Below, piece by piece: positions 1 through 8,319 of a stretch of 64,000 bases of DNA. The notes below the pieces were generated by a model. It had not been told where the DNA came from and made no database searches. It worked only from the letters and a program-made list of their open reading frames with translations. Origin of the DNA: UBA935 sp031556725 (lineage in GTDB: Bacteria > Bacillota > Clostridia > Lachnospirales > Lachnospiraceae); NCBI GenBank assembly GCA_031556725.1, contig JAVBSL010000013.1, forward strand, positions 62,001-126,000, written 5' to 3'. Made by a program: the position numbers and the translations under genes. Within the stretch, counting starts at the first letter, position 1, and each line of letters begins with the position of its first letter.

Positions 1-840
1 GTTTCTCAGATTGAAAACATGATCGCTAACGGCGTACAGGTACTGGTTATCGCATCTATCGATGGTGATTCCTTAGGAACTGTTTTAGCACAGGCAAAGG
101 AAAAGAGCATTCCGGTTATCGCATACGATCGTTTGATCATGAACACCGATGCAGTTTCCTACTATGCAACCTTTGATAACTACATGGTTGGAACCAAGCA
201 GGGCGAATATATCGTGAAAGCTTTGGATCTTGAAAATGCAGCAGGCCCCTTCAATATGGAAGTATTCACAGGTGATCCCGGTGATAACAATGCTAAATTC
301 TTCTATCAGGGTGCAATCGACGTTCTTCAGAAATACATCGACAGCGGCAAACTGGTTATTCAGTCAGGACAGCTTGATTTCGCTACTGTAGCAACAGCTA
401 ACTGGTCATCCGAAAATGCACAGTCCAGAATGGAAAACATCATTTCTTCTTACTATGCAGGCGGAACCAAATTAGACGTAGTACTTTGTTCTAATGACTC
501 TACAGCACTTGGTGTTACCACCGCTCTTGACAGCGCATACAATGGTGACGCTCCGGTTATCACCGGCCAGGACTGTGACGTTGCAAACGTTAAGAACATG
601 ATCGCTGGAAAGCAGTCCATGTCAATCTTCAAAGATACTCGTGATCTTGCAAAACAGGTTGTTACCATGGTTGATGCTATCATGAAAGGTTCTGAAGCAC
701 CTGTTAACGATACCGAAACATATGACAACGGTACAGGCGTTATCCCCAGTTATCTGTGTGAGCCCGTATTTGCAGACGTTAACAACTACAAAGAACTGTT
801 GATTGATTCAGGATACTATACCGAAGATCAGTTAAAGTAA
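1..840 (+). CDS. chvE: Sugar ABC transporter substrate-binding protein (ChvE-like), 5' end outside window
   Basis: The reading frame is open from the first base, so the gene begins upstream and only about 279 C-terminal residues are seen. The protein would be the extracellular sugar receptor of an import ABC transporter. It shows the periplasmic-binding-protein fold of the ribose/xylose type: a 'VLVIASIDGDSLGT' stretch, 'IPVIAYDRLI' (hinge and sugar-contacting Asp-Arg), and later 'VLCSNDSTALGV' and 'VITGQDCD', where the Asn/Asp residues normally hydrogen-bond the sugar. The two downstream genes encode the matching ATPase and permease. The 512-aa ATPase and 383-aa permease match the multiple monosaccharide (ChvE-MmsAB) subgroup rather than ribose or galactose systems. 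The signal peptide and lipobox lie outside the window. Substrate is inferred only. Confidence 0.9.
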   Translation, partial: VSQIENMIANGVQVLVIASIDGDSLGTVLAQAKEKSIPVIAYDRLIMNTDAVSYYATFDNYMVGTKQGEYIVKALDLENAAGPFNMEVFTGDPGDNNAKFFYQGAIDVLQKYIDSGKLVIQSGQLDFATVATANWSSENAQSRMENIISSYYAGGTKLDVVLCSNDSTALGVTTALDSAYNGDAPVITGQDCDVANVKNMIAGKQSMSIFKDTRDLAKQVVTMVDAIMKGSEAPVNDTETYDNGTGVIPSYLCEPVFADVNNYKELLIDSGYYTEDQLK

Positions 841-857
841 TCATAATTTAATAACTA

Positions 858-886
858 AATATAGGCGGGTTTAGCCCGCCTATATT
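858..886 (+). terminator. Intergenic hairpin between receptor and ATPase genes
   Basis: A perfect 12-bp stem (858-869 with 875-886, arm AATATAGGCGGG) encloses a 5-nt loop. No T-run follows, so it is more likely a partial attenuator or 3' mRNA stabiliser. Such an element would make the receptor more abundant than the ATPase and permease encoded after it. Confidence 0.7.
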
Positions 887-935
887 CCTTGAAAGAGTAT
901 TAAGTTAATGGAAAAGATATTGGGAGGGAATCAAA

Positions 936-2474
936 TTGGCTGCAATTAAATTGGAAATGAAAAATATCACCAAAACATTCCCGGGCGTGAAAGCGTTGGA
1001 TAATGTAAATTTAGTCGTAGAAGAAGGCGAGATCCACGCTCTTGTAGGAGAGAACGGTGCCGGAAAATCTACGTTGATGAATGTATTAAGCGGTATATAT
1101 CCTTACGGAACTTATGAAGGTGACATTGAATATGAAGGTACTGAATGCAAATTTACCACCATTAAGGATAGTGAGGAAAAAGGAATTGTTATTATACATC
1201 AGGAGCTGGCGCTGATTCCCTATATGACGATCGGGGAAAATATGTTTCTGGGTAATGAAAGAGGTAGTAAAGCGTCTATTGATTGGAACGAAACATATGC
1301 AATGGCGGATGAATATCTGAAGACCGTAGGGTTAAAGGATTCTGCCAGAACATTGATTAAAGATATAAGCGTAGGTAAGCAGCAGCTGGTGGAAATTGCC
1401 AAAGCACTTGCAAAAAATGCCAAATTATTGATTTTGGACGAACCTACCGCATCCTTAAATGAAACCGATTCCAAAGCGCTGCTGGACTTGCTGTTGAAAT
1501 TTAAGGAACAAGGTATGACTTCCATAATCATATCCCATAAGCTAAATGAGATTTCTTATGTAGCTGATAAGATTACGGTAATCCGAGATGGAGCTACTAT
1601 TGAAACATTGGAAAAAGGTGTTGATGACATCAATGAACAGCGGATTATCAAAGGAATGGTAGGTCGTGACCTGACTGACCGTTTCCCGAAGCGGGATAAG
1701 AAGAATATCGGTGAGATTAAGCTGGAAGTAAAAAATTGGAATGTATATCATCCCCTTTATGCAGAAAAAAAAGTGGTGGATGATGTTTCCATAAATGTCC
1801 GTAAGGGTGAAGTGCTGGGTATCTCGGGATTGATGGGAGCCGGCAGAACGGAACTGGCCATGAGTATCTTTGGAAAAAGTTATGGCAGCAACATTTCCGG
1901 AACCTTGAAGGTGAACGGTGAAGAAGTCGATCTGAAGAATGTAAAAGAAGCGATTGACCGTAAAATAGCTTATGTAACCGAGGATCGAAAAGGAAACGGA
2001 TTGATTTTAAGTAATCCTATCCGTGTGAATACTTCCCTGGCAAATCTAAAGGGAGTAAGTAAAAACAATATTATTGACCAGGATCTGGAATACAAAGTAG
2101 CAGTAGAGTACAAAGATAAACTCACGACAAAATGTGCTTCCGTGGAAAATAATGTGGGAAACTTAAGCGGCGGAAACCAGCAAAAGGTATTGTTATCCAA
2201 GTGGATGTTTGCTGATCCGGAGATATTGATTTTAGATGAACCTACCCGTGGTATTGACGTAGGTGCCAAATATGAGATTTATTGTATTATCAATAGCCTG
2301 GTGGCCGAAGGTAAATCAGTTATTATGATATCATCAGAATTACCGGAAGTACTGGGAATGTGTGACCGAATCTATATAATGAATGAAGGAAAAATGGTGG
2401 GCGAGTTAGATAGGGAAGAAGCAACACAGGAAATTATCATGTCTCACATTTTAAATTCGAGTAAAGGAGCGTAA
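936..2474 (+). CDS. mmsA: Sugar ABC transporter ATP-binding protein (MmsA/GguA-like)
   Basis: A 512-aa tandem ATPase that powers monosaccharide uptake from the inner face of the membrane. Two nucleotide-binding domains are visible. NBD1 has Walker A GENGAGKST (about 38-46) and Walker B LLILDEPTASL. NBD2 has the degenerate Walker A GLMGAGRTE (about 300) usual for this family, followed by LSGGNQQ and LILDEPTRGIDVG. The start is a TTG at 936, chosen because GGGAGGG lies about 8 nt upstream and the usual N-terminus (short strand, then 'NITKTFPGVKAL') follows directly. It sits between the receptor gene and the permease, 2 nt from the latter, so one operon is clear. The length fits the ChvE-associated ATPase; the sugar specificity is inferred from the set. 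Confidence 0.93.
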   Translation: MAAIKLEMKNITKTFPGVKALDNVNLVVEEGEIHALVGENGAGKSTLMNVLSGIYPYGTYEGDIEYEGTECKFTTIKDSEEKGIVIIHQELALIPYMTIGENMFLGNERGSKASIDWNETYAMADEYLKTVGLKDSARTLIKDISVGKQQLVEIAKALAKNAKLLILDEPTASLNETDSKALLDLLLKFKEQGMTSIIISHKLNEISYVADKITVIRDGATIETLEKGVDDINEQRIIKGMVGRDLTDRFPKRDKKNIGEIKLEVKNWNVYHPLYAEKKVVDDVSINVRKGEVLGISGLMGAGRTELAMSIFGKSYGSNISGTLKVNGEEVDLKNVKEAIDRKIAYVTEDRKGNGLILSNPIRVNTSLANLKGVSKNNIIDQDLEYKVAVEYKDKLTTKCASVENNVGNLSGGNQQKVLLSKWMFADPEILILDEPTRGIDVGAKYEIYCIINSLVAEGKSVIMISSELPEVLGMCDRIYIMNEGKMVGELDREEATQEIIMSHILNSSKGA

Positions 2475-2476
2475 TC

Positions 2477-3628
2477 ATGATTAACGTAAAAACTGGCTTA
2501 ACAAAAAATGCGATGACTATTATTACTGTTTTGGTTATTATCTTTTTTACAATTGGAACCGGCGGCAAGATGCTGCTGCCTCAAAATGTAAATAACCTGA
2601 TTGCCCAAAACGCCTATGTGTTTATTCTGGCAACCGGTATGCTGCTTTGTATTCTTACCGGGGGTAACATCGACTTATCGATTGGTTCTGTAGTATGTTT
2701 GGTTGGAGCCGTTGGAGCCACCTTGATTGTTAAAGTAGGAATTCCCATTCCGGTAGCAATTTTGATTATGGTGGTAGTAGGCCTGGTTATCGGAGCATGG
2801 CAGGGATTTTGGATTGCTTTTTTCCGAATACCGCCCTTTATTGTAACCCTGGCGGGAATGTTAATGTGGCGTGGTCTTGCCAACAGCATTCTGGAAGGAC
2901 AAACCATTGCACCCATGCCGGATAACTTCTTAAATATGTTTAACAGTTATGTACCGGACATATTTGCAATGGAAGGATTTAACCTGACCTGTATGCTGGT
3001 GGGAGTCCTCTTCTGTGTGGGATATATTGCTTTGCAGATGATCAGCCGCCAAAATAAGATCAAAAAAGGTTATGAAACACCAAAAGTAAGCAGTACTGTT
3101 ATCAATGTCGTAATTATCTGTGCGGTAGTACTGGCATTTATGTATAAATTATCTTTATATAAAGGTATTCCGGTTATCTTGATCTGGGTAGCGATTATCG
3201 TATTGATTTATACATATATTACATCTAAAACAACGATTGGACGTCATTTCTATGCAGTAGGCGGTAATGAGAAAGCAACCAAATTATCCGGTATCAATAC
3301 CAACAGGGTGTATTTCATCGCTTATATTAATATGGCCTTCCTTGCTTCCATCACAGCTTTGGTGGTTATGGCGAGACTTAATTCAGCTAACCCCACAGCG
3401 GGAACCAACTATGAAATGGATGCCATCGCTTCCTGCTTTATCGGCGGAGCTTCCGCATACGGCGGAATCGGAACCACTAAGGGAGTGGTAATCGGTGCAG
3501 TTCTGATGGGTGTTCTGAACCTGGGTATGTCCATCATGGGTGTAGATGCCAACTGGCAAAAAGTTGTAAAAGGTGGTGTACTGTTATTTGCGGTTATCTT
3601 TGATGTTATTTCTAAGAAAAAACAGTAA
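2477..3628 (+). CDS. mmsB: Sugar ABC transporter permease (MmsB/GguB-like)
   Basis: A 383-aa polytopic membrane protein, the channel of the sugar importer. About ten hydrophobic segments are seen. Family hallmarks are 'LTGGNIDLSIGSVV' near residue 60, 'IPPFIVTLAGMLMWRGLANS' near 115, and a C-terminal coupling region 'YAVGGNEKATKLSGIN' followed by 'ASCFIGGASAYGGIGT'. The middle carries an extra stretch of about 60 residues compared with RbsC (around 185-245). This is typical of the multiple-monosaccharide permeases and supports the subgroup call. The ATG follows the ATPase stop by 2 nt with GGAG overlapping the end of that gene, so translation is probably coupled. Confidence 0.92.
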   Translation: MINVKTGLTKNAMTIITVLVIIFFTIGTGGKMLLPQNVNNLIAQNAYVFILATGMLLCILTGGNIDLSIGSVVCLVGAVGATLIVKVGIPIPVAILIMVVVGLVIGAWQGFWIAFFRIPPFIVTLAGMLMWRGLANSILEGQTIAPMPDNFLNMFNSYVPDIFAMEGFNLTCMLVGVLFCVGYIALQMISRQNKIKKGYETPKVSSTVINVVIICAVVLAFMYKLSLYKGIPVILIWVAIIVLIYTYITSKTTIGRHFYAVGGNEKATKLSGINTNRVYFIAYINMAFLASITALVVMARLNSANPTAGTNYEMDAIASCFIGGASAYGGIGTTKGVVIGAVLMGVLNLGMSIMGVDANWQKVVKGGVLLFAVIFDVISKKKQ

Positions 3629-3686
3629 GCAGTAATTAGAGGGAAAATTTTTGAGGAAAGTGCGAAGGGTCTAATAACATAAAGAA

Positions 3687-3720
3687 AAAACGATTATTGG
3701 TTTTCCAATAATCGTTTTGT
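3687..3720 (+). terminator. Rho-independent terminator of the sugar ABC operon
   Basis: A 14-bp perfect stem (3687-3700 with 3705-3718) has a TTTT loop. The right arm ends in TTTT with further T residues after it, and the left arm begins with an A-run, so it could work in both directions. It closes the chvE-mmsAB operon before the chemotaxis gene. Confidence 0.85.
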
Positions 3721-3750
3721 TGCCTTACAAGAGGATGGAGGGATTATTGT

Positions 3751-5454
3751 ATGAAGAAAATATTTGCACCGAGCATTGGTAAGAGAATTACTTTTTTAAT
3801 GGGATTTGTCGCAGTTGTTTTGTTATCTTTGTTGATTTTTTTTGTTAAAGCAAGTTATGATTTTAATACGCAATATGAGAATCTTTTGGATAATCTGGTA
3901 AAAATTAATTTTATTAGCAGTAAAACAGAGAATCAGGCGAAAATAATTACAAATATGTGCCTGTTTGGTGATAACATTGAGAAATCCGGAGAAGGGGAAA
4001 CAATTGCTCTGATGAAGGAGTACATGCCTTCCATTCGGGAAAATATTGGTGATGATCCTATCTTTAAGCAAAACCATACACAGCTGGATACCTTGGAAAT
4101 TCATGTAAATCTTTATGTAGAGGCTTATGAGGACCTGGTGGAAGCCTGCGGTGAAGAATTTTCTTCCGTGGGCAGTGAGTATGCGCAGAAGATGCAGTCA
4201 GAAGCCCCTTTTATTAAAAGCTATGCGTTATCTTTTATGCAGATGGAGCTGGATCGAAGTAATCAGTTGAAAATTGAAATAGGCAGCAGCTTCCGGCAAA
4301 TGATAATGATTGGAGTTATCGCTGTATTTATAGCACTGGTGGCGGTAATTGTTTTTGCACTTGCCATTGTACAAAAGACGATTATTAAACCCATCGGTCT
4401 CCTGAAAAAGAATATTTCCATAATGGCAGATGGCGATCTGACCGGCGAAGAGATTCTTTTAAGTACTAAAGATGAACTAAAAGATTTGGCAACAGCATTT
4501 AATACCATGAGCAATAACTTGAAGCACATTATTTCTCAAGTTTACAGCCTTAGTGCGGAAGTAGGAGAGAGCATCTATACAGTTACCGAAAGTGCTGCCG
4601 AAAATGCTGCCGGAAGTTCTGTTATTTCCCAATCTATTGAAGAAATATCGGGACGAATTCTGTCAGAGCAGGGCGAGTCCGATGATATCGGGGAAAAAGT
4701 CAGTGATTTAATACATATATCCGAAAATATCAATGCCAAAATTGACCGCATTTCACAGCATGCCGGAACGGCAATGGAAACAGCAATTAGCGGAAATGAT
4801 GCCATGAAAACTTATATGCTGCAGTTGGAAGGGCTCAATGTCCTGCTTAAGGACGTGGCACAAATGGCAACGGATTTGACAGTAAGCACAAATGAGATGA
4901 ATCAGATTTTAAATACCATAACAGAAATTGCTTCTCAGACCAATTTATTGTCTCTTAATGCTTCCATCGAAGCTGCCAGAGCAGGGGATGCCGGAAGAGG
5001 CTTTGCGGTGGTAGCAACAGAAATCCGTAATCTGGCGGAGAATTCGGCACAGGCAGTAAGCCAGATTGGGGAAATCATTAAGAAGGTGCAGGATTATGCA
5101 GGCAGCATGTCAAATAAGATGGAAGAGGGCATGGGCCAGATGATCAAAGGAAATGAATTGGCCAGTCAGACCCAGGAACGATTTTCCGAGATTAAAGAAG
5201 GCACCAGAATAGTGGATAACGATATTAACAGCATGGTAGAAGATATCAGCACTTTGGGCGATATTACCATAAAGGTAAGCAATCATGTGGATAGTATCCA
5301 TAAGACCATCAGTGATAATGTAAATGAAATAAATCTGATTTCAACAAATGTATCGGAGCAGGCAGAAAATCTGGAAGAAGTGTCAGCCGCCTCCGAAAAG
5401 ATTGTGAAACAGGTAGATGATTTACAGGAAATGGTAGCGGAGTTTAAGATTTGA
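3751..5454 (+). CDS. Methyl-accepting chemotaxis protein
   Basis: A 567-aa transmembrane chemoreceptor that passes ligand signals to CheA/CheW. Order of parts: N-terminal membrane segment (about 13-33), an extracytoplasmic four-helix-type sensor region (about 35-183), a second membrane segment (about 187-210), a HAMP linker starting 'TIIKPIGLLKKNI', then the coiled-coil signalling domain. The invariant hairpin tip is visible around residues 390-425 ('ITEIASQTNLLSLNASIEAA', then the Arg-Ala-Gly-Asp-Ala-Gly-Arg-Gly turn). Start ATG is preceded by GGAGGG. It stands alone between terminators. Its position after the sugar transporter operon makes sugar sensing possible, but this is inference. Flagellar genes at the right end of the window agree with motility. 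Confidence 0.94.
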   Translation: MKKIFAPSIGKRITFLMGFVAVVLLSLLIFFVKASYDFNTQYENLLDNLVKINFISSKTENQAKIITNMCLFGDNIEKSGEGETIALMKEYMPSIRENIGDDPIFKQNHTQLDTLEIHVNLYVEAYEDLVEACGEEFSSVGSEYAQKMQSEAPFIKSYALSFMQMELDRSNQLKIEIGSSFRQMIMIGVIAVFIALVAVIVFALAIVQKTIIKPIGLLKKNISIMADGDLTGEEILLSTKDELKDLATAFNTMSNNLKHIISQVYSLSAEVGESIYTVTESAAENAAGSSVISQSIEEISGRILSEQGESDDIGEKVSDLIHISENINAKIDRISQHAGTAMETAISGNDAMKTYMLQLEGLNVLLKDVAQMATDLTVSTNEMNQILNTITEIASQTNLLSLNASIEAARAGDAGRGFAVVATEIRNLAENSAQAVSQIGEIIKKVQDYAGSMSNKMEEGMGQMIKGNELASQTQERFSEIKEGTRIVDNDINSMVEDISTLGDITIKVSNHVDSIHKTISDNVNEINLISTNVSEQAENLEEVSAASEKIVKQVDDLQEMVAEFKI

Positions 5455-5466
5455 CGCCCTTTTTAC

Positions 5467-5495
5467 TTGAAAAACAAAATCATATTTGCTACACT
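5467..5495 (+). promoter_or_regulatory. Promoter of pgi
   Basis: TTGAAA (5467-5472), a 17-nt spacer and TACACT (5490-5495) form a sigma-A-type promoter 42 nt before the pgi start codon. Prediction from sequence only. Confidence 0.6.
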
Positions 5496-5537
5496 GTATA
5501 GGGATTTAGTTAAAAAACAGATAAAAGGAGTAAGAGG

Positions 5538-6887
5538 ATGAGCAATAAAGTAACTTTTGATTATTCTAAGGCAGCACAGTTCGTATCGGATGCCGAAGTA
5601 GAAATTATGAAAAAGCAGGCAATGGAGGCCAAGGAACTTCTGGTATCCAAGGAAGGTGCCGGAAATGACTTCTTAGGCTGGATCGATCTGCCGGTAGATT
5701 ATGACAAAGAAGAGTTTGCAAGAATTAAGAAGTCGGCACAGAAGATTCAAAGTGATTCCGAAGTTTTACTGGTAATCGGTATCGGCGGATCTTATCTGGG
5801 TGCCAGAGCGGCCATTGAATTTTTGCGTCACAGCTTTTACAATACTGTAAGCAAAGAAATCAGAAAAACACCGGAAATTTACTTTGTGGGCAATTCCATC
5901 AGCTCTACTTATATTAAGCATCTGATCCAGGTAATCGGAGACAGAGATTTTTCTATTAATATGATCAGTAAATCAGGAACAACTACCGAACCGGCCATCG
6001 CTTTCCGGGTATTCAAAGAAATGATGGAAAAGAAGTACGGTAAAACAGAGGCCGCAAAGAGAATCTATGCCACCACTGATAAGGAAAGAGGTTCTTTGAA
6101 GAATCTGGCCAATGAAGAAGGCTACGAATCCTTCGTGGTACCGGATGATGTAGGCGGACGTTTCTCTGTATTAACAGCTGTGGGTCTTTTGCCTATCGCA
6201 GTAAGCGGCGCAGACATCGATCAATTGATGGAAGGTGCGGCTAACGGCAGAAAACGGGCATTGGAAGCTGCTTTTGAAGATAATGATGCAGTAAAATATG
6301 CTGCCCTTCGTAATATTTTGTTAAGAAAAGGAAAAGGCATCGAGATTTTGGCTAATTATGAGCCTTGTGTTCACTTTGTTTCCGAATGGTGGAAACAGCT
6401 TTACGGCGAAAGTGAAGGGAAAGACCAGAAGGGTATCTTCCCCGCCAGTGTGGATCTGACCACCGATTTACATTCCATGGGACAGTTTATCCAGGATGGT
6501 GCCAGAACTTTATTTGAAACCGTAATTGATATTGAAACCAGCCGTGAGGAGATCATCCTTGGCACCGAAGCAGTAGATTTGGACGGATTAAATTATCTGG
6601 CCGGAAAATCGGTAGATTTTGTCAATAAGAGTGCCATGAACGGTACGATCCTGGCTCACACCGACGGACAGGTTCCCAACCTGATGATCCATATTCCCGA
6701 GGTAAATGAATTTTACCTGGGTGAATTGTTCTACTTCTTTGAGTTTGGCTGTGGTGTCAGCGGTTACATGCTGGGTGTAAATCCCTTTGATCAACCGGGT
6801 GTGGAAAGCTATAAAAAGAACATGTTTGCACTTTTAGGCAAACCGGGATATGAAGCACAAAGAGAAGAATTATTAAAAAGATTGTAA
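5538..6887 (+). CDS. pgi: Glucose-6-phosphate isomerase
   Basis: A 449-aa cytosolic enzyme interconverting glucose 6-phosphate and fructose 6-phosphate in glycolysis. The length is that of the short Gram-positive form (about 450 aa). Phosphate- and active-site signatures are present: 'VIGIGGSYLGARAA' (about 76-90), 'ISKSGTTTEPA' (about 142), 'GGRFSVLTAVGLLP' (family signature, about 208-221), 'GQFIQDGARTLFE' carrying the catalytic Glu region, and a C-terminal 'FDQPGVESYKK' with the Lys near the active site. ATG with AAAGGAG 8 nt upstream; a sigma-A-like promoter lies in front. It is a single-gene unit, followed by the cobalamin riboswitch of the next operon. Confidence 0.97.
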   Translation: MSNKVTFDYSKAAQFVSDAEVEIMKKQAMEAKELLVSKEGAGNDFLGWIDLPVDYDKEEFARIKKSAQKIQSDSEVLLVIGIGGSYLGARAAIEFLRHSFYNTVSKEIRKTPEIYFVGNSISSTYIKHLIQVIGDRDFSINMISKSGTTTEPAIAFRVFKEMMEKKYGKTEAAKRIYATTDKERGSLKNLANEEGYESFVVPDDVGGRFSVLTAVGLLPIAVSGADIDQLMEGAANGRKRALEAAFEDNDAVKYAALRNILLRKGKGIEILANYEPCVHFVSEWWKQLYGESEGKDQKGIFPASVDLTTDLHSMGQFIQDGARTLFETVIDIETSREEIILGTEAVDLDGLNYLAGKSVDFVNKSAMNGTILAHTDGQVPNLMIHIPEVNEFYLGELFYFFEFGCGVSGYMLGVNPFDQPGVESYKKNMFALLGKPGYEAQREELLKRL

Positions 6888-6904
6888 AAATAAATAGGTA
6901 GCAG

Positions 6905-7076
6905 CGAATATGGTACCCATTTTGGGTTTAATAAGGAACAATGTGAAAATCATTGACAGCTTACTCTGAGGTAATGCGGACGGAACATTCGGTCAGATTG
7001 CAGATTTGACAGCCATTGTATGGAAACATATGAGAAGGCGAATGTTTTGGTTGATGCTGAGTCCTAAGACTTGCCA
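6905..7076 (+). promoter_or_regulatory. Cobalamin (B12) riboswitch
   Basis: The 236-nt leader carries the ordered conserved blocks of cobalamin riboswitches. These are AAGGAAC..TGTGAAAATC (6933-6951, core J3/4 region), GCCATTG (7012-7018), GAGAAGGC (7032-7039) and the B12-box-like GATGCTGAGTCCTAAGACTTGCC region (7053-7075). Just after it, TTTCTTT (7091-7097) can pair with AAAGAAA (7104-7110), which abuts and partly covers the ribosome binding site AAAGGAG. Control is therefore probably at translation initiation. Family knowledge: adenosyl- or aquocobalamin binding turns such genes off. The assignment is by motif order; a covariance-model scan would settle it. Confidence 0.85.
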
Positions 7077-7123
7077 TAATCGTAAATCTGTTTCTTTGGT
7101 AGGAAAGAAAGGAGATTAATATT

Positions 7124-7522
7124 ATGACCAAAAAACAAAAGCTAACACTGGTAGCTGTCTTTGCCGCGGTACTTATCATTATCGCAGGCGCTGCAGCCTT
7201 CCTCAATCTGAGGGAGACCCAAGAGGGTACCAAAAAGTTCCAGGTAGAAGTGATTTCGGAAAAAGATGACTTCAGTAAGATTACCAATGAAAAATCCGAT
7301 CTGATTTATCTGGGTGAATTTATACGCACCGCAGAGGACTGTCAGTGGGAGGAATCCGAGTTAGGAATGTTCATAACCGGATGGTATGGAATGGAGCAGG
7401 ATTTCAGTCAGGAGTACTGGTGGTGTATCACCGTCAATGATAAAGAAATAATGCTTGGTGTAGAGCAAATTCCGCTGCAGGACGGAGACAAATATACCTT
7501 TACCTTAATGCAGGGTTGGTAA
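7124..7522 (+). CDS. DUF4430 (transcobalamin-like C-terminal) domain protein, riboswitch-controlled
   Basis: A 132-aa protein with a short cytoplasmic Lys-rich N-terminus, one hydrophobic segment (about 9-27) that anchors or exports it, and an extracellular domain of about 100 residues. The end of the domain has the 'YWWCITVNDKEIMLGVEQIPLQDGDKYTF' type of pattern (here split: 'EYWWCITVNDKE', 'GVEQIPLQDGD', 'YTFTLMQGW') known from DUF4430, a domain related to the C-terminal lobe of transcobalamin and intrinsic factor. The gene follows a cobalamin riboswitch, with the ATG 8 nt after AAAGGAG, and overlaps or abuts an ECF substrate-binding subunit. Inference: it captures a corrinoid or corrinoid precursor at the cell surface and hands it to the ECF protein. 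No binding residue can be proven by eye. Confidence 0.82.
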   Translation: MTKKQKLTLVAVFAAVLIIIAGAAAFLNLRETQEGTKKFQVEVISEKDDFSKITNEKSDLIYLGEFIRTAEDCQWEESELGMFITGWYGMEQDFSQEYWWCITVNDKEIMLGVEQIPLQDGDKYTFTLMQGW

Positions 7523-7524
7523 GG

Positions 7525-8019
7525 ATGCCTGTCAAAACAATGACAAGGATAGCACTGCTTAGTGCTATCCTTTATGTTTCCAAGCTGGCACTGGAATTTT
7601 TGCCGAATGTAGAGCTGGTAACCCTGCTAATCATCCTCTACACGATTGTGTTTGGTAAGGAAACGCTGTTAATTATAACGGTTTTTAATCTTTTTGAAGG
7701 TATACAATGGGGCTTTGGCTTATGGTGGCTCAGCTATCTGTACACCTGGCCGATTTTATGTCTGGTGGTATTGCTTTTAATGAAAATGGTAAAGGAAGAA
7801 TTTATCGTGTGGGCAGTAGTGGCCGGTGCATTTGGCTTATTGTTCGGTGGTTTTTTTGCATTAGCGTATCTGCCGGTGGACCCCGCCTATGCACTTACTT
7901 ATTGGATTGCCGGACTACCCTGGGATGTCTGGCATGGAGTTTGGAATTTTGCTCTTGTGGCGGTATTGGGAAAACCGGTTTATCAAATTTTGATTAAATT
8001 AAAACGAATGGACACGTAA
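7525..8019 (+). CDS. ECF transporter S component, probably for a corrinoid
   Basis: A 164-aa integral membrane protein with about six hydrophobic segments. It begins with the ECF S-component pattern 'TRIALLSAILYVSKLALEFLP', the Ala/Ser-rich first helix that docks on EcfT, then 'PNVELVTLLIILYTIVFG' and a Trp-rich loop 'WGFGLWWLSYLYTW'. The substrate-specific subunit works with a shared EcfAAT module, which is not in this window. The ATG at 7525 is chosen because CAGGG lies about 9 nt upstream; a TTG at 7516, overlapping the preceding stop, is the alternative. The upstream B12 riboswitch and the DUF4430 partner point to cobalamin or a precursor such as cobinamide. This is inference from context, as for CbrT-type S components. 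Confidence 0.85.
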   Translation: MPVKTMTRIALLSAILYVSKLALEFLPNVELVTLLIILYTIVFGKETLLIITVFNLFEGIQWGFGLWWLSYLYTWPILCLVVLLLMKMVKEEFIVWAVVAGAFGLLFGGFFALAYLPVDPAYALTYWIAGLPWDVWHGVWNFALVAVLGKPVYQILIKLKRMDT

Positions 8020-8020
8020 A

Positions 8021-8271
8021 TACACAAACTTCGCAGAAGGAATGGGGGCTTGGTCCTGCCTAATAATCTTGGACTGATGCTATCAGTTCTGCTCATATTC
8101 AAATTTGTTTGATTTCTAATCGGCAGTTTTTATGATTTAGTACAAGTCTTAAATCAGCAAAATTGCCAATAAGAAATCAATACAAATTATTCATAAATCG
8201 CAGAACCGATAGCATTAGTCCAAGATTATTAGGCGGGATCAAGCCCCCATTCCTTCTGCGAAGTTTGTGTA
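8021..8271. repeat. 251-bp long palindrome (possible MITE-like element)
   Basis: The intergenic space after the ECF gene is almost wholly one imperfect palindrome. The outer 31 bp (8021-8051) are an exact inverted copy of 8241-8271. Inside, the arms stay clearly complementary (for example the block TAATAATCTTGGACT at 8061-8075 with its inverse at 8216-8230, one arm reading TAATG where the other has TGATG) down to a centre near 8146. No transposase and no convincing ORF is inside. The outermost bases on both sides read TA, which could be a TA target duplication as made by IS630/mariner-type elements. It could alternatively be a transcribed giant hairpin. No second copy is in the window. Confidence 0.85.
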
Positions 8272-8319
8272 AGGCAGTGGCGACCGGTAAAGATGTAAAA
8301 AGGAAAGGAAATGATTTAG

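Noticed and set aside
3267..3491. 74-codon plus-strand ORF inside the sugar permease gene
   Set aside because: It is a shifted frame within a well-supported permease, with no initiation signal.
8020..8319. Riboswitch before the hydroxyacid dehydrogenase
   Set aside because: The structure is one simple long palindrome without the conserved loop sequences of any riboswitch I know.
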